A stretch of 21,175 nt of DNA from CADEFQ01 sp035342635 (GCA_035342635.1 DAOQXO010000037.1:1-21175); one strand, 5' to 3'; numbered from the stretch's first letter, positions 13,482 to 21,175 are shown. Numbers and translations: made by a program. The notes: generated by a model from the letters alone, not told the origin.

Positions 13482-14582
13482 CTACACATGCCGGCCGGGG
13501 AACGGATGACTGCGCAGCGAAACCGACTTGACCAGCGCCCATACGATGCTGCCGGTCGCGAGGCCCAATGCATCGACGGCGTCGCGGGTCACGTAGGCCA
13601 CGATGCTGGCACAACCCAGGTCGACCAGCACCCTGCGCGTATCGTCGTCCTGTGCGCTGATCGTGGTGACGCGCCCGCGCAATGCGTTGCGCACGCTCAG
13701 GCCCTCGGGTGGGCGATCGGAGAGGATCACGTCGCGCGCGAGCACCTGCACGCGCAGCGCCATGCCCGGCGCGGTGCCCGCCGCGCCCACCTGCAACTCG
13801 CCGTGGTCGCCGATCGCGACGCGCGCGAGGCCGCGCGCGGCATCGACGTCGACGACGCGGCCATCGAGCACGGCGCCGGCGGCGGCGGGACCGACGATCG
13901 CGGTGAGCGCCGGATCGAGGCTGACATCGGCGAGCGGACCCTGCGCCACCACGCGCCCGGCGTCGAGCACCACGAGGTGGGTCGCGAGGCGCAGCACTTC
14001 GTCGAACGCATGGCTCACGTAGATCATCGGCAGCGAGAGCCGCGCGCGCAGCGCCTCGAGATAGGGCAATACCTCCTCGCGGCGCGCAGCGTCGAGGGAG
14101 GCGAGCGGTTCATCGAGCAGCAGCAGGCGCGGCTGCGCGAGCAGCGCGCGCCCGAGCGCGACGCGCTGGCGCTCACCACCCGAGAGCGTATGCGGACGCC
14201 GGGGGAGCAGATCGCCGAGCGCGAGCAGCGCGATCACCTCGCCGCGTTCGATGCCCCGCGTGCGCTCGCGCGTACGGCGCAGGCCATAGTCGAGGTTGCC
14301 GGCCACGGTCAGATGCGGGAACAGCCGCGCGTCCTGGAACACGTAGCCGACGCCGCGATTCTCGGCAGCCACGTTGCGACCCGTCGCCGTGTCGAGCAGT
14401 ACCTCGCCGCCGATGTCGATGCGTCCCGTGTCCGGGGTCAGCAGCCCGCCGATGATGTTCACCAGGGTGGTCTTGCCGCAGCCGGAACGACCGAACAGCG
14501 CGACGACTCCGGCCTCGGGTGCCTCGAAGGCCACATCGAGCCTGAAGGCACCGCGCCGCAGACCGGCCTCGAGGCGGATCAC
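13482..14582 (-). CDS. modC: molybdate ABC transporter ATPase ModC
   Basis: This 366-residue ABC ATPase energises molybdate uptake. Walker A is GRSGCGKTT (31-39), the Q-loop YVFQDARLFPHL (80-91), the signature LSGGERQRV (133-141), Walker B LLLLDEPLASLD (153-164) and the H-loop histidine H191 in YVSHAFDE. The C-terminal third is a TOBE/Mop domain (GLSVRNALRGRVTTI... VRVLVDLG-like strands), the oxyanion-sensing regulatory domain that separates ModC from other importers. The start is a GTG at 14582 overlapping the modB stop (GTGA); no ATG in frame gives a better start. It overlaps modB and is followed 30 bp later by modA. Confidence 0.95.
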   Translation of the reverse strand: MIRLEAGLRRGAFRLDVAFEAPEAGVVALFGRSGCGKTTLVNIIGGLLTPDTGRIDIGGEVLLDTATGRNVAAENRGVGYVFQDARLFPHLTVAGNLDYGLRRTRERTRGIERGEVIALLALGDLLPRRPHTLSGGERQRVALGRALLAQPRLLLLDEPLASLDAARREEVLPYLEALRARLSLPMIYVSHAFDEVLRLATHLVVLDAGRVVAQGPLADVSLDPALTAIVGPAAAGAVLDGRVVDVDAARGLARVAIGDHGELQVGAAGTAPGMALRVQVLARDVILSDRPPEGLSVRNALRGRVTTISAQDDDTRRVLVDLGCASIVAYVTRDAVDALGLATGSIVWALVKSVSLRSHPFPGRHV

Positions 14583-15271
14583 GCCTGCCCCAGCGTGCGG
14601 CGCAGGCGCCGCGCGAGCCACTCGGCGAGCGCGAGCCCGGCGAAGCCGAGCATCAGCGACAGGGTCGCGATGCGCGCCGCGGCGGCGTCGCCGTCCGGCG
14701 TCTGGATCGCCGTATACAGCGCGAGCGGCAGCGTGCGCGTCTCGCCGGGAATATTCGACACGAAGGTGATGACCGCGCCGAACTCGCCGAGACTCGCCGC
14801 GAACGCGGTGACGCAGCCGGCGAGGATGCCGGGCAGCATCAGCGGCAGCGAGACGGTCAGGAACCGGTCGACGGGACCGGCGCCGAGGGTGCGCGCCGCT
14901 TCTTCGTAGCCGCGATCGACTGCCTCGAGCGACAGGCGAATCGCGCGCACCATCAGCGGAAACGACATCACCGCGGTGGCGAGCGCCGCACCCGCCGTGG
15001 TGAAGGCAAGCTGGATGCCGAAGGTATCGTAAAGCCAGCCGCCGATCGGTCCGCGACGGCCGAACAGCACCAGCAACAGATAGCCGACGACGACCGGCGG
15101 CAGCACGAGCGGCAGATGTACCAGCGCATCGAGCGCAAAGCGCCCGCGGAAGCGGCCACGCACCAGCAGCCATGCGATCAGCGTGGCAAGCGGCAGGCTC
15201 ATCGCCACGCTGCGGGTCGCCACGGCGAAACTCAGGCGCAGCGCATCGAGTTCTTCGGGTGTCAGGGTCAT
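14579..15271 (-). CDS. modB: molybdate ABC transporter permease ModB
   Basis: This 230-residue inner-membrane permease has about five membrane helices. The family motif is in the cytoplasmic EAA loop (YEEAARTLGAGPVDRFLTVS), and LPLVLPPVVVGYLLLVLFG plus the ending FAASLGEFGAVITF are typical of ModB. The ATG at 15271 (MTLTPEELDALRLS) is chosen; an in-frame GTG at 15316 would add a poorly conserved leader. It is the first gene of the modB-modC-modA run and lies 134 bp downstream of glmU. That gap shows no ModE palindrome or molybdenum-cofactor riboswitch that I can recognise, so it may be read from the glmU promoter. Confidence 0.95.
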   Translation of the reverse strand: MTLTPEELDALRLSFAVATRSVAMSLPLATLIAWLLVRGRFRGRFALDALVHLPLVLPPVVVGYLLLVLFGRRGPIGGWLYDTFGIQLAFTTAGAALATAVMSFPLMVRAIRLSLEAVDRGYEEAARTLGAGPVDRFLTVSLPLMLPGILAGCVTAFAASLGEFGAVITFVSNIPGETRTLPLALYTAIQTPDGDAAAARIATLSLMLGFAGLALAEWLARRLRRTLGQA

Positions 15272-15343
15272 GGAGTACCGCGGTGCAGGCGACGGACGAA
15301 GGCGCGGCAGTCGCACCGTCGCGGCAACATCATCGCGATCCGT

Positions 15344-15361
15344 TCCGCAGCAGCCTGCGGA
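15344..15361. repeat. inverted repeat between glmU and modB
   Basis: TCCGCA and TGCGGA flank a six-base loop, 45 bases after the glmU stop. There is no T run after it. It could be a weak transcription pause, an operator, or chance. Confidence 0.3.
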
Positions 15362-15405
15362 TGCCGGGCGCCAGGTCGAGCCGCAGAAACATCCCCGGCC
15401 CCTCT

Positions 15406-16770
15406 TCAGGTTTTCTTGACGGGCTTCTTCCAGCCATCAATCGTCACCTGCTTTGCGCGCCCCACGGTCAGCTTGTCGGGCGGCGTATCCCGGGTGATCG
15501 TCGAGCCGGCGCCGATCGTCGCGCCGGCGCCGATGCGCACCGGCGCCACCAGCATCGCGCCCGAGCCGATGAAGGCGCCGTCCTCGATCTGGGTCTTCGA
15601 CTTGTTGGCGCCATCGTAGTTGCAGGTGACGGTACCGGCACCGACATTGACCCGCGCGCCGATCACCGCGTCGCCAAGGTAGGTGAGGTGGTTCGACTTG
15701 CTGCCTTCGCCCAGCGTGCTGTTCTTCACTTCGACGAAATTGCCGATGTGCACGCCGCGCGCCAGCTGCGATGCGGGGCGCAGGCGCGCGAAGGGTCCGA
15801 TGTGGCAGGCCGGGCCGATCGTCGCGCGATCTATCACGCAGTTCGCGAATACTTCGGTATCCGCGCCGATGTCGCTGTCGCGGATCACGCAGTTCGGGCC
15901 GATGCGTACGCGGTCGCCGAGCCGCACGCGCCCCTCGAACACCGCATTGACGTCGATCTGCACGTCGCGGCCCGTCTCGAGATCGCCGCGCACGTCGATG
16001 CGGGCGGGATCGATCAATGTGACGCCCGCGACCAGCAGCTCGCGCGCGCGGCGGGCGCGCAGCACGGCCTCCACTTCCGCGAGCTGCAGCTTGTCGTTGA
16101 CGCCGAGCACTTCACTCGCCTCGCCGACGACCTGCGGCACGACCTTGATCTTCTCCTTCACCGCCATCGCGACGACGTCGGTGAGATACAACTCGCCCTG
16201 GGCATTGTCGGCGCGGAGCGCGCCGAGCCAGCGGCGCAGCAGCTTCGCGGGCGCGACCATCACCCCGGTATTGCCCTCGCGAATGCGGCGCACGCGCGCC
16301 GAGGCGTCCTTCTCCTCGACGATGCGCTGCACCTCGCCGCGCGCGTTGCGCACGATGCGCCCGTAGCCGGTCGGATCGTCGATCTCGGCAGTGAGCAGCG
16401 ACATCGACTTCGGCCCGGCGGCCGCGACCAGTCGCTCGAGCGTGCCCACACGGACCAGCGGCACGTCGCCGTACAGCACCATCACGAGACTGCCGTCGTC
16501 GATGGCCGGCATCGCCTGCGCGACCGCGTGTCCGGTACCGCGCTGCTCGGCCTGCAGTACCCAGTTGACCGGCGAATCTGCCAGCGCCTTGCGGACCAGC
16601 TCGCCCCCGTGGCCGTACACGACGTGGACCGCCTCGGGCCCGAGCGCCGTCGCGGTGGCGATGACATGCGAGAGCAGCGGGCGACCCGCGAGCGGCTGCA
16701 GGACTTTCGGCAGGTCGGACTGCATCCGCTTTCCCTGGCCGGCGGCGAGGATCACGACTGTGAGTGGCAT
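15406..16770 (-). CDS. glmU: bifunctional UDP-GlcNAc pyrophosphorylase / GlcN-1-P acetyltransferase (GlmU)
   Basis: This 454-residue cytoplasmic enzyme acetylates glucosamine-1-phosphate and then joins it to UTP, giving UDP-GlcNAc. The N-terminal uridyltransferase domain has VVILAAGQGKRMQSDLPKVL (from residue 5), QRGTGHAVAQA and LYGDVPLV. The C-terminal left-handed beta-helix acetyltransferase domain has the hexapeptide repeats (IGPNCVIRDSDIGADTEVF), KNSTLGEGSKSNHLTYLGDA with the catalytic histidine in NHLTY, and GTVTCNYDGANKSKT. Length agrees with E. coli GlmU (456). Like many gammaproteobacteria it lies downstream of atpC, here separated by a gene on the other strand. There is no Shine-Dalgarno sequence, and a TACAAT box lies six bases before the ATG. 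Confidence 0.98.
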   Translation of the reverse strand: MPLTVVILAAGQGKRMQSDLPKVLQPLAGRPLLSHVIATATALGPEAVHVVYGHGGELVRKALADSPVNWVLQAEQRGTGHAVAQAMPAIDDGSLVMVLYGDVPLVRVGTLERLVAAAGPKSMSLLTAEIDDPTGYGRIVRNARGEVQRIVEEKDASARVRRIREGNTGVMVAPAKLLRRWLGALRADNAQGELYLTDVVAMAVKEKIKVVPQVVGEASEVLGVNDKLQLAEVEAVLRARRARELLVAGVTLIDPARIDVRGDLETGRDVQIDVNAVFEGRVRLGDRVRIGPNCVIRDSDIGADTEVFANCVIDRATIGPACHIGPFARLRPASQLARGVHIGNFVEVKNSTLGEGSKSNHLTYLGDAVIGARVNVGAGTVTCNYDGANKSKTQIEDGAFIGSGAMLVAPVRIGAGATIGAGSTITRDTPPDKLTVGRAKQVTIDGWKKPVKKT

Positions 16771-16776
16771 CGGACG

Positions 16777-16782
16777 ATTGTA
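16777..16782 (-). promoter_or_regulatory. candidate -10 box immediately before glmU
   Basis: TACAAT (five of six consensus bases) is followed by CGTCCG and then the glmU ATG. At 17 bases upstream the hexamer CCTACA matches the -35 consensus at only three positions. A start point six or seven bases after the box would fall on the ATG itself, giving a leaderless mRNA. Confidence 0.38.
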
Positions 16783-16834
16783 TCCGAGCGCAGTGTCCGT
16801 GTAGGACGTGCGCCGCGCGAACCGTCGGACGAGG

Positions 16835-16870
16835 CCGCAGCCTGCGGTCGGAACATCGCCGACGTCGGCG
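16835..16870. repeat. paired palindromes in the glmU / EF-hand intergenic region
   Basis: The 256 bp gap between glmU and the EF-hand gene contains CCGCAG-C-CTGCGG (16835-16847) and the perfect 14-base palindrome CGCCGACGTCGGCG (16857-16870), ten bases apart. They could be operators for the divergent genes. In GC-rich DNA a few palindromes of this length are expected by chance. The rest of the gap shows nothing else I can support. Confidence 0.3.
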
Positions 16871-17026
16871 GGGCGAGACAGGCCGAAACACCGTGAATTC
16901 CGCGCGCTTGCGTGTCAGACAGCCATGCCGGCGCCGCGGCGCAGCGTGTGTGTCGCCACCTCGGGACATTACGTCGCATCGCGGTGCGCGGTAGGTTTCC
17001 TCACCCACCCCTGCCAGGAGTGCAAG

Positions 17027-17296
17027 ATGAAGACCATCACCCTGATTGCCGCCGCACTGGTTGCCGGCACCGCGTTCGCAGGCGACGAGACCATGGCCTC
17101 GAAGTCGTTCGAATCGCTCGACAAGAATGCGGACGGCCGCATCACCGCGAGCGAATCGGTCGTCGACAAGAAACTCGCCGCAGACTTCGCCACCGTCGAT
17201 GCCAACAGCGACGGCGCGGTCTCCAAGGAGGAGTTCACGAAGTGGCAGGCGGCCGCCAAGCCGCAGGCCGAGCCGGTCGAGCAGCCGAAGCAGTAA
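17027..17296 (+). CDS. small periplasmic EF-hand calcium-binding protein
   Basis: This 89-residue protein has a clear signal peptide (MKTITLIAAALVAGTAFA, cleaved near residue 18) and two EF-hand loops: DKNADGRITASE (residues 32-43) and DANSDGAVSKEE (58-69). Both have the expected acidic or oxygen ligands at positions 1, 3, 5 and 12 and the Gly at position 6, so calcium binding is likely. The C-terminus is a Pro/Glu-rich tail. A good ribosome-binding site (AGGAG, eight bases before the ATG) supports the start. It is on the strand opposite to the atp-glmU genes that flank it, so it is its own transcription unit. Biological role unknown; a calcium-responsive or buffering protein of the envelope is plausible. 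Confidence 0.9.
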   Translation: MKTITLIAAALVAGTAFAGDETMASKSFESLDKNADGRITASESVVDKKLAADFATVDANSDGAVSKEEFTKWQAAAKPQAEPVEQPKQ

Positions 17297-17348
17297 CCCT
17301 GCCGGCGAGCCCGAGTCCGTTCCCTGCGGGTCTGGAGCGGCCCGCGGG

Positions 17349-17364
17349 GAGCGGTTTTCCGCTC
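17349..17364. terminator. hairpin between atpC and the EF-hand gene
   Basis: GAGCGG-TTTT-CCGCTC is a perfect six-base-pair stem with a four-base loop. It lies four bases past the atpC stop and about 50 bases past the EF-hand stop, where two transcription units converge. No T run follows in either direction, so intrinsic termination is not certain, but the position is right for a two-way terminator. Confidence 0.45.
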
Positions 17365-17368
17365 GCGG

Positions 17369-17791
17369 CTAGCCCTTCAGCTTGCGCAGCTTCTCGATGA
17401 GCTTGAGCTGGGCGGCGGCGCGAGCCAGCTCCGCCAGCGCTTCCGCCTGCGAGATGGCGTCGACCTTGTCCTTGAGCGCCTCTTCGGCGCGCTGCTTCGC
17501 CGCGATCGCGGCCGCCTCGTCGATGTCCTTCGCGCGCAGCGCCGTGTCGGCGAGCACGGTGACCTTCTTCGGCTGGATCTCGAGCACGCCACCGCCGACA
17601 TAGATCAGGTGCTCGCCGCCCTCCGGCGTCTGCACCCGCACCTCGCCGGCGCGCAGCAGCGTCAGCAGCGGTGCATGGCGGGGCGCGATGCCGATGTCGC
17701 CCTCCGAGGCGGGCACGAACACCATTTTCGCGGGGCCAGAGAAAATCTCGCCCTCGGCGCTCACGACATCGACATTGATGGTATCGGCCAC
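17369..17791 (-). CDS. atpC: F1Fo ATP synthase subunit epsilon
   Basis: This 140-residue subunit is part of the central stalk and modulates F1 activity. It has the family start ADTINVDVVSAEGEIFSG, the MVFVPASEGDIGIAPRHAPLLT segment of the N-terminal beta-sandwich, and a C-terminal two-helix domain (AKQRAEEALKD onwards). The start is a GTG at 17791, seven bases after the atpD stop, with GAGGA as ribosome-binding site; there is no suitable ATG. It is the last gene of the atp operon, as usual. Confidence 0.96.
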   Translation of the reverse strand: MADTINVDVVSAEGEIFSGPAKMVFVPASEGDIGIAPRHAPLLTLLRAGEVRVQTPEGGEHLIYVGGGVLEIQPKKVTVLADTALRAKDIDEAAAIAAKQRAEEALKDKVDAISQAEALAELARAAAQLKLIEKLRKLKG

Positions 17792-17798
17792 GTGGTCC

Positions 17799-19220
17799 TC
17801 AGCTCAGGCTCTTGGCCTTCTCGACGGCTTCCTCGATCGAGCCGACCATGTAGAAGGCCTGTTCGGGCAGGTGATCGTACTCGCCTTCGAGGATGCCCTT
17901 GAAGCCGCGGATCGTGTCCTTCAGCGGGACGATCTTGCCGTCCTGCCCGGTGAACACCTTCGCGACGTTGAACGGCTGCGACAGGAAGCGCTGGATCTTG
18001 CGCGCGCGGAACACGATTTTCTTGTCGTCTTCCGACAGCTCGTCCATGCCGAGGATCGCGATGATGTCCTGCAGCTCCTTGTAACGCTGCAGCACCGCCT
18101 GCACGCCGCGCGCGGTGTTGTAGTGGTCCTCGCCGACCACCAGCGGATCGAGCTGACGGCTGGTCGAGTCGAGCGGGTCCACCGCGGGATAGATGCCGAG
18201 CGCGGCGATCTGGCGCGAGAGCACGACGGTCGCGTCGAGGTGCGCGAAAGTCGTCGCCGGCGACGGGTCGGTCAGGTCGTCGGCGGGCACGTATACGGCC
18301 TGGATCGAGGTGATCGAGCCGGTCTTGGTCGAGGTGATGCGCTCCTGCAGCGCGCCCATTTCCTCGGCGAGGGTCGGCTGGTAACCCACCGCCGACGGCA
18401 TGCGCCCGAGCAGTGCCGAAACCTCGGTGCCCGCGAGCGTGTAGCGATAGATGTTGTCGACGAAGAACAGTACGTCACGGCCCTTGCCGCCGTCCTCGCG
18501 CACTTCGTCGCGGAAGTATTCGGCCATGGTGAGGCCCGTGAGCGCGACGCGCAGGCGGTTGCCCGGCGGCTCGTTCATCTGGCCGTACACCATCGCGACC
18601 TTCGAGTTCTCGAGATTCTCGAGGTCGATGACGCCCGACTCCGCCATCTCGTGGTAGAAGTCGTTGCCCTCGCGAGTGCGCTCGCCGACGCCGGCGAACA
18701 CCGACAGGCCGCTGTACTGCTTGGCGATGTTGTTGATCAGCTCCAGCATGTTGACGGTCTTGCCGACACCGGCGCCGCCGAACAGGCCGACCTTGCCGCC
18801 CTTCGCGAACGGCACCAGCAGGTCGATGACCTTGATGCCGGTGACCAGCAGATCGCTGCCGCCCGCCTGCTCGTCGTACGACGGCGCGGGGCGGTGGATC
18901 GACCAGTGCTCCTTGGCGCTCACCGGGCCGCGGTTGTCCTGCGGCGCGCCGAGCACGTCCATGATGCGACCGAGCGTGGCCTTGCCGACCGGCACCGAGA
19001 TCGGCTCGCCGGTGGTCTCGACCGGCAGTCCGCGCTTCAGGCCCTCGGAGGCGCCCATCGCGATCGTGCGCACGACGCCGTCACCGAGCTGCTGCTGCAC
19101 CTCGAGAGTGAGGTCCGCATCCTTCAGCTTCAGCGCCTCGTAAACGCGCGGGATCGACTCGCGTGGGAACTCCACGTCGATGACCGCTCCGATGATCTGC
19201 GTAATCTTTCCGGTAGCCAT
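17799..19220 (-). CDS. atpD: F1Fo ATP synthase subunit beta
   Basis: This 473-residue catalytic subunit of F1 has the P-loop GGAGVGKT (148-155), the GVGERTREGNDFYHEM segment with the catalytic glutamate, LFFVDNIYRYTLAG (Walker B region) and the ATP synthase alpha/beta signature PAVDPLDSTS. Length is slightly above E. coli (460). The start ATG at 19220 has GAGGAAG upstream. It lies 17 bp after atpG and 7 bp before atpC in the usual operon order. Confidence 0.98.
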   Translation of the reverse strand: MATGKITQIIGAVIDVEFPRESIPRVYEALKLKDADLTLEVQQQLGDGVVRTIAMGASEGLKRGLPVETTGEPISVPVGKATLGRIMDVLGAPQDNRGPVSAKEHWSIHRPAPSYDEQAGGSDLLVTGIKVIDLLVPFAKGGKVGLFGGAGVGKTVNMLELINNIAKQYSGLSVFAGVGERTREGNDFYHEMAESGVIDLENLENSKVAMVYGQMNEPPGNRLRVALTGLTMAEYFRDEVREDGGKGRDVLFFVDNIYRYTLAGTEVSALLGRMPSAVGYQPTLAEEMGALQERITSTKTGSITSIQAVYVPADDLTDPSPATTFAHLDATVVLSRQIAALGIYPAVDPLDSTSRQLDPLVVGEDHYNTARGVQAVLQRYKELQDIIAILGMDELSEDDKKIVFRARKIQRFLSQPFNVAKVFTGQDGKIVPLKDTIRGFKGILEGEYDHLPEQAFYMVGSIEEAVEKAKSLS

Positions 19221-19237
19221 TTCGCTTCCTCAATTCC

Positions 19238-20098
19238 TCAAACTGCTGCGGCGCCGCCCACGATCTCCGCGAGTTCCTTGGTGATCGCGGCCTGGCGTGC
19301 CTTGTTGTAGATCAGCTGCAGCTCGTTGATCAGCTTGCCAGCGTTGTCCGAGGCCGCCTTCATCGCGACCATGCGCGCTGCCATTTCCGAGGCGACGTTT
19401 TCGACGGCGCCGCGATAGACCTGCGACTCGATGTAGCGCATCAGCACGCCATCGAGGATGCCCGCGGCGCTCGGCTCGTAGATGTAATCCCAGTGCTCGG
19501 CGAGGTCGGACGATTCGACCGGCGCGACCGGCAGCAGCTGCTCGACGACCGGCTTCTGGGTCATCGTGTTGACGAACTGCGCGTTCACCATGAACAGGCG
19601 ATCGATCCTGCCCTCGCGATAGGCGTCGAGCATGACCTTCACGGTGCCGATCAGGTCCTTCACATGCGGGCGATCGCCGAGATGCGTGATGTTCGCGAGG
19701 ATCGGCAGGCCGAGGCGGCGAAAGAAGCCGAGGCCCTTCGAGCCGATCAGGCACAGGTTCACTTCCGCGCCCTTCTGCTGCCACTCGCGCATCAGGTAGA
19801 TCGTGTTCTTGAAGATGTTGGCGTTCAGGCCACCGCACAGGCCGCGGTCGGTCGAGATCACGATGATGCCGATCGACTTCGGCTCGCGCGTCACGAGGAA
19901 CGGGTGCCGGTAGTCGGGGTTCGCCGCGCTCAGATGGCCGATCACGGTGACCATCTTCTCCGCGTACGGGCGCGCGAGGCGCATGCGTTCCTGCGCGCGG
20001 CGCATCTTGCTCGTCGCGACCATCTGCATCGCCTTGGTGATCTTCTGCGTGCTCTTGACGCTGACGATCTTGGTGCGGATTTCCTTGGTGCCGGCCAT
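19238..20098 (-). CDS. atpG: F1Fo ATP synthase subunit gamma
   Basis: This 286-residue rotor subunit of F1 carries the N-terminal coiled-coil start (EIRTKIVSVKSTQKITKAMQMVA, shown here only in part as the family opening), the Rossmann-like middle with ISTDRGLCGGLN, and the C-terminal helix signature ASEMAARMVAMKAASDNAG plus ending in KARQAAITKELAEIVGGA. Length matches the family (287 in E. coli). It starts 9 bp after the atpA stop. Confidence 0.98.
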   Translation of the reverse strand: MAGTKEIRTKIVSVKSTQKITKAMQMVATSKMRRAQERMRLARPYAEKMVTVIGHLSAANPDYRHPFLVTREPKSIGIIVISTDRGLCGGLNANIFKNTIYLMREWQQKGAEVNLCLIGSKGLGFFRRLGLPILANITHLGDRPHVKDLIGTVKVMLDAYREGRIDRLFMVNAQFVNTMTQKPVVEQLLPVAPVESSDLAEHWDYIYEPSAAGILDGVLMRYIESQVYRGAVENVASEMAARMVAMKAASDNAGKLINELQLIYNKARQAAITKELAEIVGGAAAV

Positions 20099-20107
20099 TG
20101 CGCTTGC

Positions 20108-21175
20108 TCAGTAAGCTCCGGTTGCCAGGAAGTCCTCGCAGATCTTCTTCAGGGTCGCCTCGTGCGCCTTCAGCTCGGGCTTCGCGTTGATCGCGTCCAT
20201 CGAGTCCTGGTAGCTGCCCTTGGCGAACGACTGCAGCGCCGCCTCGAAATCGACGACCTTGCGGCGGTCCACCTTGTCCATGTAGCCGTTGTTGACCGCA
20301 TAGATCGACAGCGCCATTTCGGCGACCGACATCGGCGCGTACTGCTTCTGCTTCATCAGCTCGGTCACGCGCTCGCCGCGTTCGAGCTGGCGGCGCGTGG
20401 CTTCGTCGAGGTCGGAGGCGAACTGCGAGAACGCCGCGAGCTCGCGATACTGCGCGAGCGCGAGGCGGATGCCGCCGCCGAGCTTCTTGATGATGTCGGT
20501 CTGGGCCGCGCCACCGACGCGCGACACCGAGATGCCGGCGTTCATCGCCGGGCGGATGCCCGCGTTGAAGAGGTCGGTCTCGAGGAAGATCTGGCCATCC
20601 GTGATCGAGATCACGTTGGTCGGCACGAACGCAGTCACGTCGCCCGCCTGCGTCTCGATGATCGGCAGGCCGGTCAGCGAGCCGGTCCTGCCCTTGACCG
20701 CGCCATTGGTCACCTGCTCGACATACTCCTCGTTGACGCGCGCGCTTCTCTCGAGCAGGCGCGAGTGCAGGTAGAACACGTCGCCGGGATAGGCTTCGCG
20801 GCCCGGCGGGCGCTTCAGCAGCAGCGAGATCTGGCGATAGGCAACCGCCTGCTTGGACAGGTCGTCATAGATGATCAGCGCGTCCTGGCCGTTGTCCATG
20901 AAGTACTCGCCCATCGTGACGCCCGAATAGGCGGCGAGGTACTGCAGCGCGGCCGGCACCGAGGCGGAGGCCGCGACGACCACCGTGTGCGCCATCGCGC
21001 CGTGCTCCTCGAGCTTGCGTACGACGTTCGCAATCGACGACTGCTTCTGGCCGATCGCGACGTAGATGCATTTGATGCCCGAGGACTTCTGGTTGATGAT
21101 CGTGTCGACGGCGAGCGCGGTCTTGCCGGTCTGGCGGTCGCCGATGATCAGCTCACGCTGGCCGCGGCCGATCGG
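20108..21175 (-). CDS. atpA: F1Fo ATP synthase subunit alpha (5' end missing)
   Basis: The gene runs in from the right edge; 355 residues are visible out of about 513, so about 160 N-terminal residues lie outside the window. The visible part begins PIGRGQRELIIGDRQTGKT, which contains the non-catalytic-site P-loop GDRQTGKT. It continues with GDVFYLHSRLLERSA, VISITDGQIFLETDLFNAG and the arginine-finger segment SVSRVGGAAQ. An in-frame ATG at 20995 is internal and not the true start. The stop is 9 bp before atpG, as expected in the atp operon. Confidence 0.98.
   Translation of the reverse strand, partial: PIGRGQRELIIGDRQTGKTALAVDTIINQKSSGIKCIYVAIGQKQSSIANVVRKLEEHGAMAHTVVVAASASVPAALQYLAAYSGVTMGEYFMDNGQDALIIYDDLSKQAVAYRQISLLLKRPPGREAYPGDVFYLHSRLLERSARVNEEYVEQVTNGAVKGRTGSLTGLPIIETQAGDVTAFVPTNVISITDGQIFLETDLFNAGIRPAMNAGISVSRVGGAAQTDIIKKLGGGIRLALAQYRELAAFSQFASDLDEATRRQLERGERVTELMKQKQYAPMSVAEMALSIYAVNNGYMDKVDRRKVVDFEAALQSFAKGSYQDSMDAINAKPELKAHEATLKKICEDFLATGAY

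Noticed and set aside
12681..14909. A 742-codon open frame on the plus strand opposite modA-modC
   Set aside because: It is antisense to genes with full catalytic motifs. The protein is Arg/His/Asp/Ala-rich without domains, as expected from the reverse frame of GC-rich codons.
15272..15405. ModE operator or molybdenum-cofactor riboswitch before modB
   Set aside because: No TATA-rich ModE palindrome and no recognisable riboswitch core; only a short TCCGCA/TGCGGA hairpin is seen.
16857..16870. 14-base perfect palindrome taken as a definite operator
   Set aside because: A few palindromes of this length are expected by chance in a 21 kb GC-rich window, so it is listed only as a candidate.
16764..16994. 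A 76-codon plus-strand ORF in the glmU / EF-hand gap
   Set aside because: Arg-rich composition, no ribosome-binding site and overlap with the glmU start; better explained as a non-coding regulatory gap.
17688..19310. A 540-codon plus-strand open frame opposite atpD
   Set aside because: Mirror of the highly conserved beta subunit; low-complexity composition and no ribosome-binding site.
1..21175. CRISPR arrays, insertion sequences, integrases, tRNA or rRNA genes, toxin-antitoxin pairs
   Set aside because: No spaced repeats, transposase motifs or RNA-gene folds were found; nearly all the DNA is accounted for by protein genes.

Overview
The window is about 21 kb of chromosomal DNA, roughly two-thirds G+C by eye, from a Gram-negative proteobacterium. 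It carries an atpA-atpG-atpD-atpC operon followed by glmU and glmS, rimO, a DUF883/YqjE-type membrane module and a lipoprotein. A high-GC gammaproteobacterium (Xanthomonadales/Steroidobacterales/Nevskiales type) is the best guess, but that placement is inference. There are no phage, transposon, CRISPR, tRNA or rRNA signals. Most of the window is chromosomal housekeeping with a few accessory genes between.

Left third (1-4242, all minus strand): a compact six-gene run reads methyltransferase, YdhS-like FAD/NAD(P) protein, conserved unknown membrane-anchored protein, small unknown protein, YdcZ-type DMT transporter, and a CobW/YjiA GTPase with a His-rich linker that runs off the left edge. Two junctions are ATGA stop/start overlaps, and the others are 1 to 22 bp apart. 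Divergent from this run is a secreted PEBP/YbhB protein followed by a 45-residue membrane peptide. The latter's 3' end overlaps a convergent FAD-dependent aromatic-ring monooxygenase.

Middle (6302-9357): rimO (ribosomal protein S12 methylthiotransferase, plus strand) converges on a minus-strand envelope cluster. That cluster is a LysM protein, a lipoprotein, a DUF883/YqjD-like protein, a YqjE-like holin-fold protein and a small basic YqjK-like protein.

Right half (9404-21175): reading the minus strand from the right edge, the ATP synthase genes atpA (partial), atpG, atpD and atpC come first, then glmU, modB-modC-modA and glmS. Two plus-strand genes interrupt this: a periplasmic EF-hand protein between atpC and glmU, and a tryptophanase (tnaA) between modA and glmS. 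The familiar atp-glmU-glmS order is therefore preserved but split by a molybdate transporter in unusual gene order and by tryptophanase. GlmS and GlmU together make UDP-GlcNAc for peptidoglycan and LPS.

No clearly novel defence or mobile system is visible. The best leads are the methyltransferase/flavoprotein/unknown-protein operon, the two unknown families in it, the 45-residue membrane peptide, the rearranged glmU-mod-tnaA-glmS block, and several genes whose -10-like box lies so close to the ATG that their mRNAs could be leaderless.
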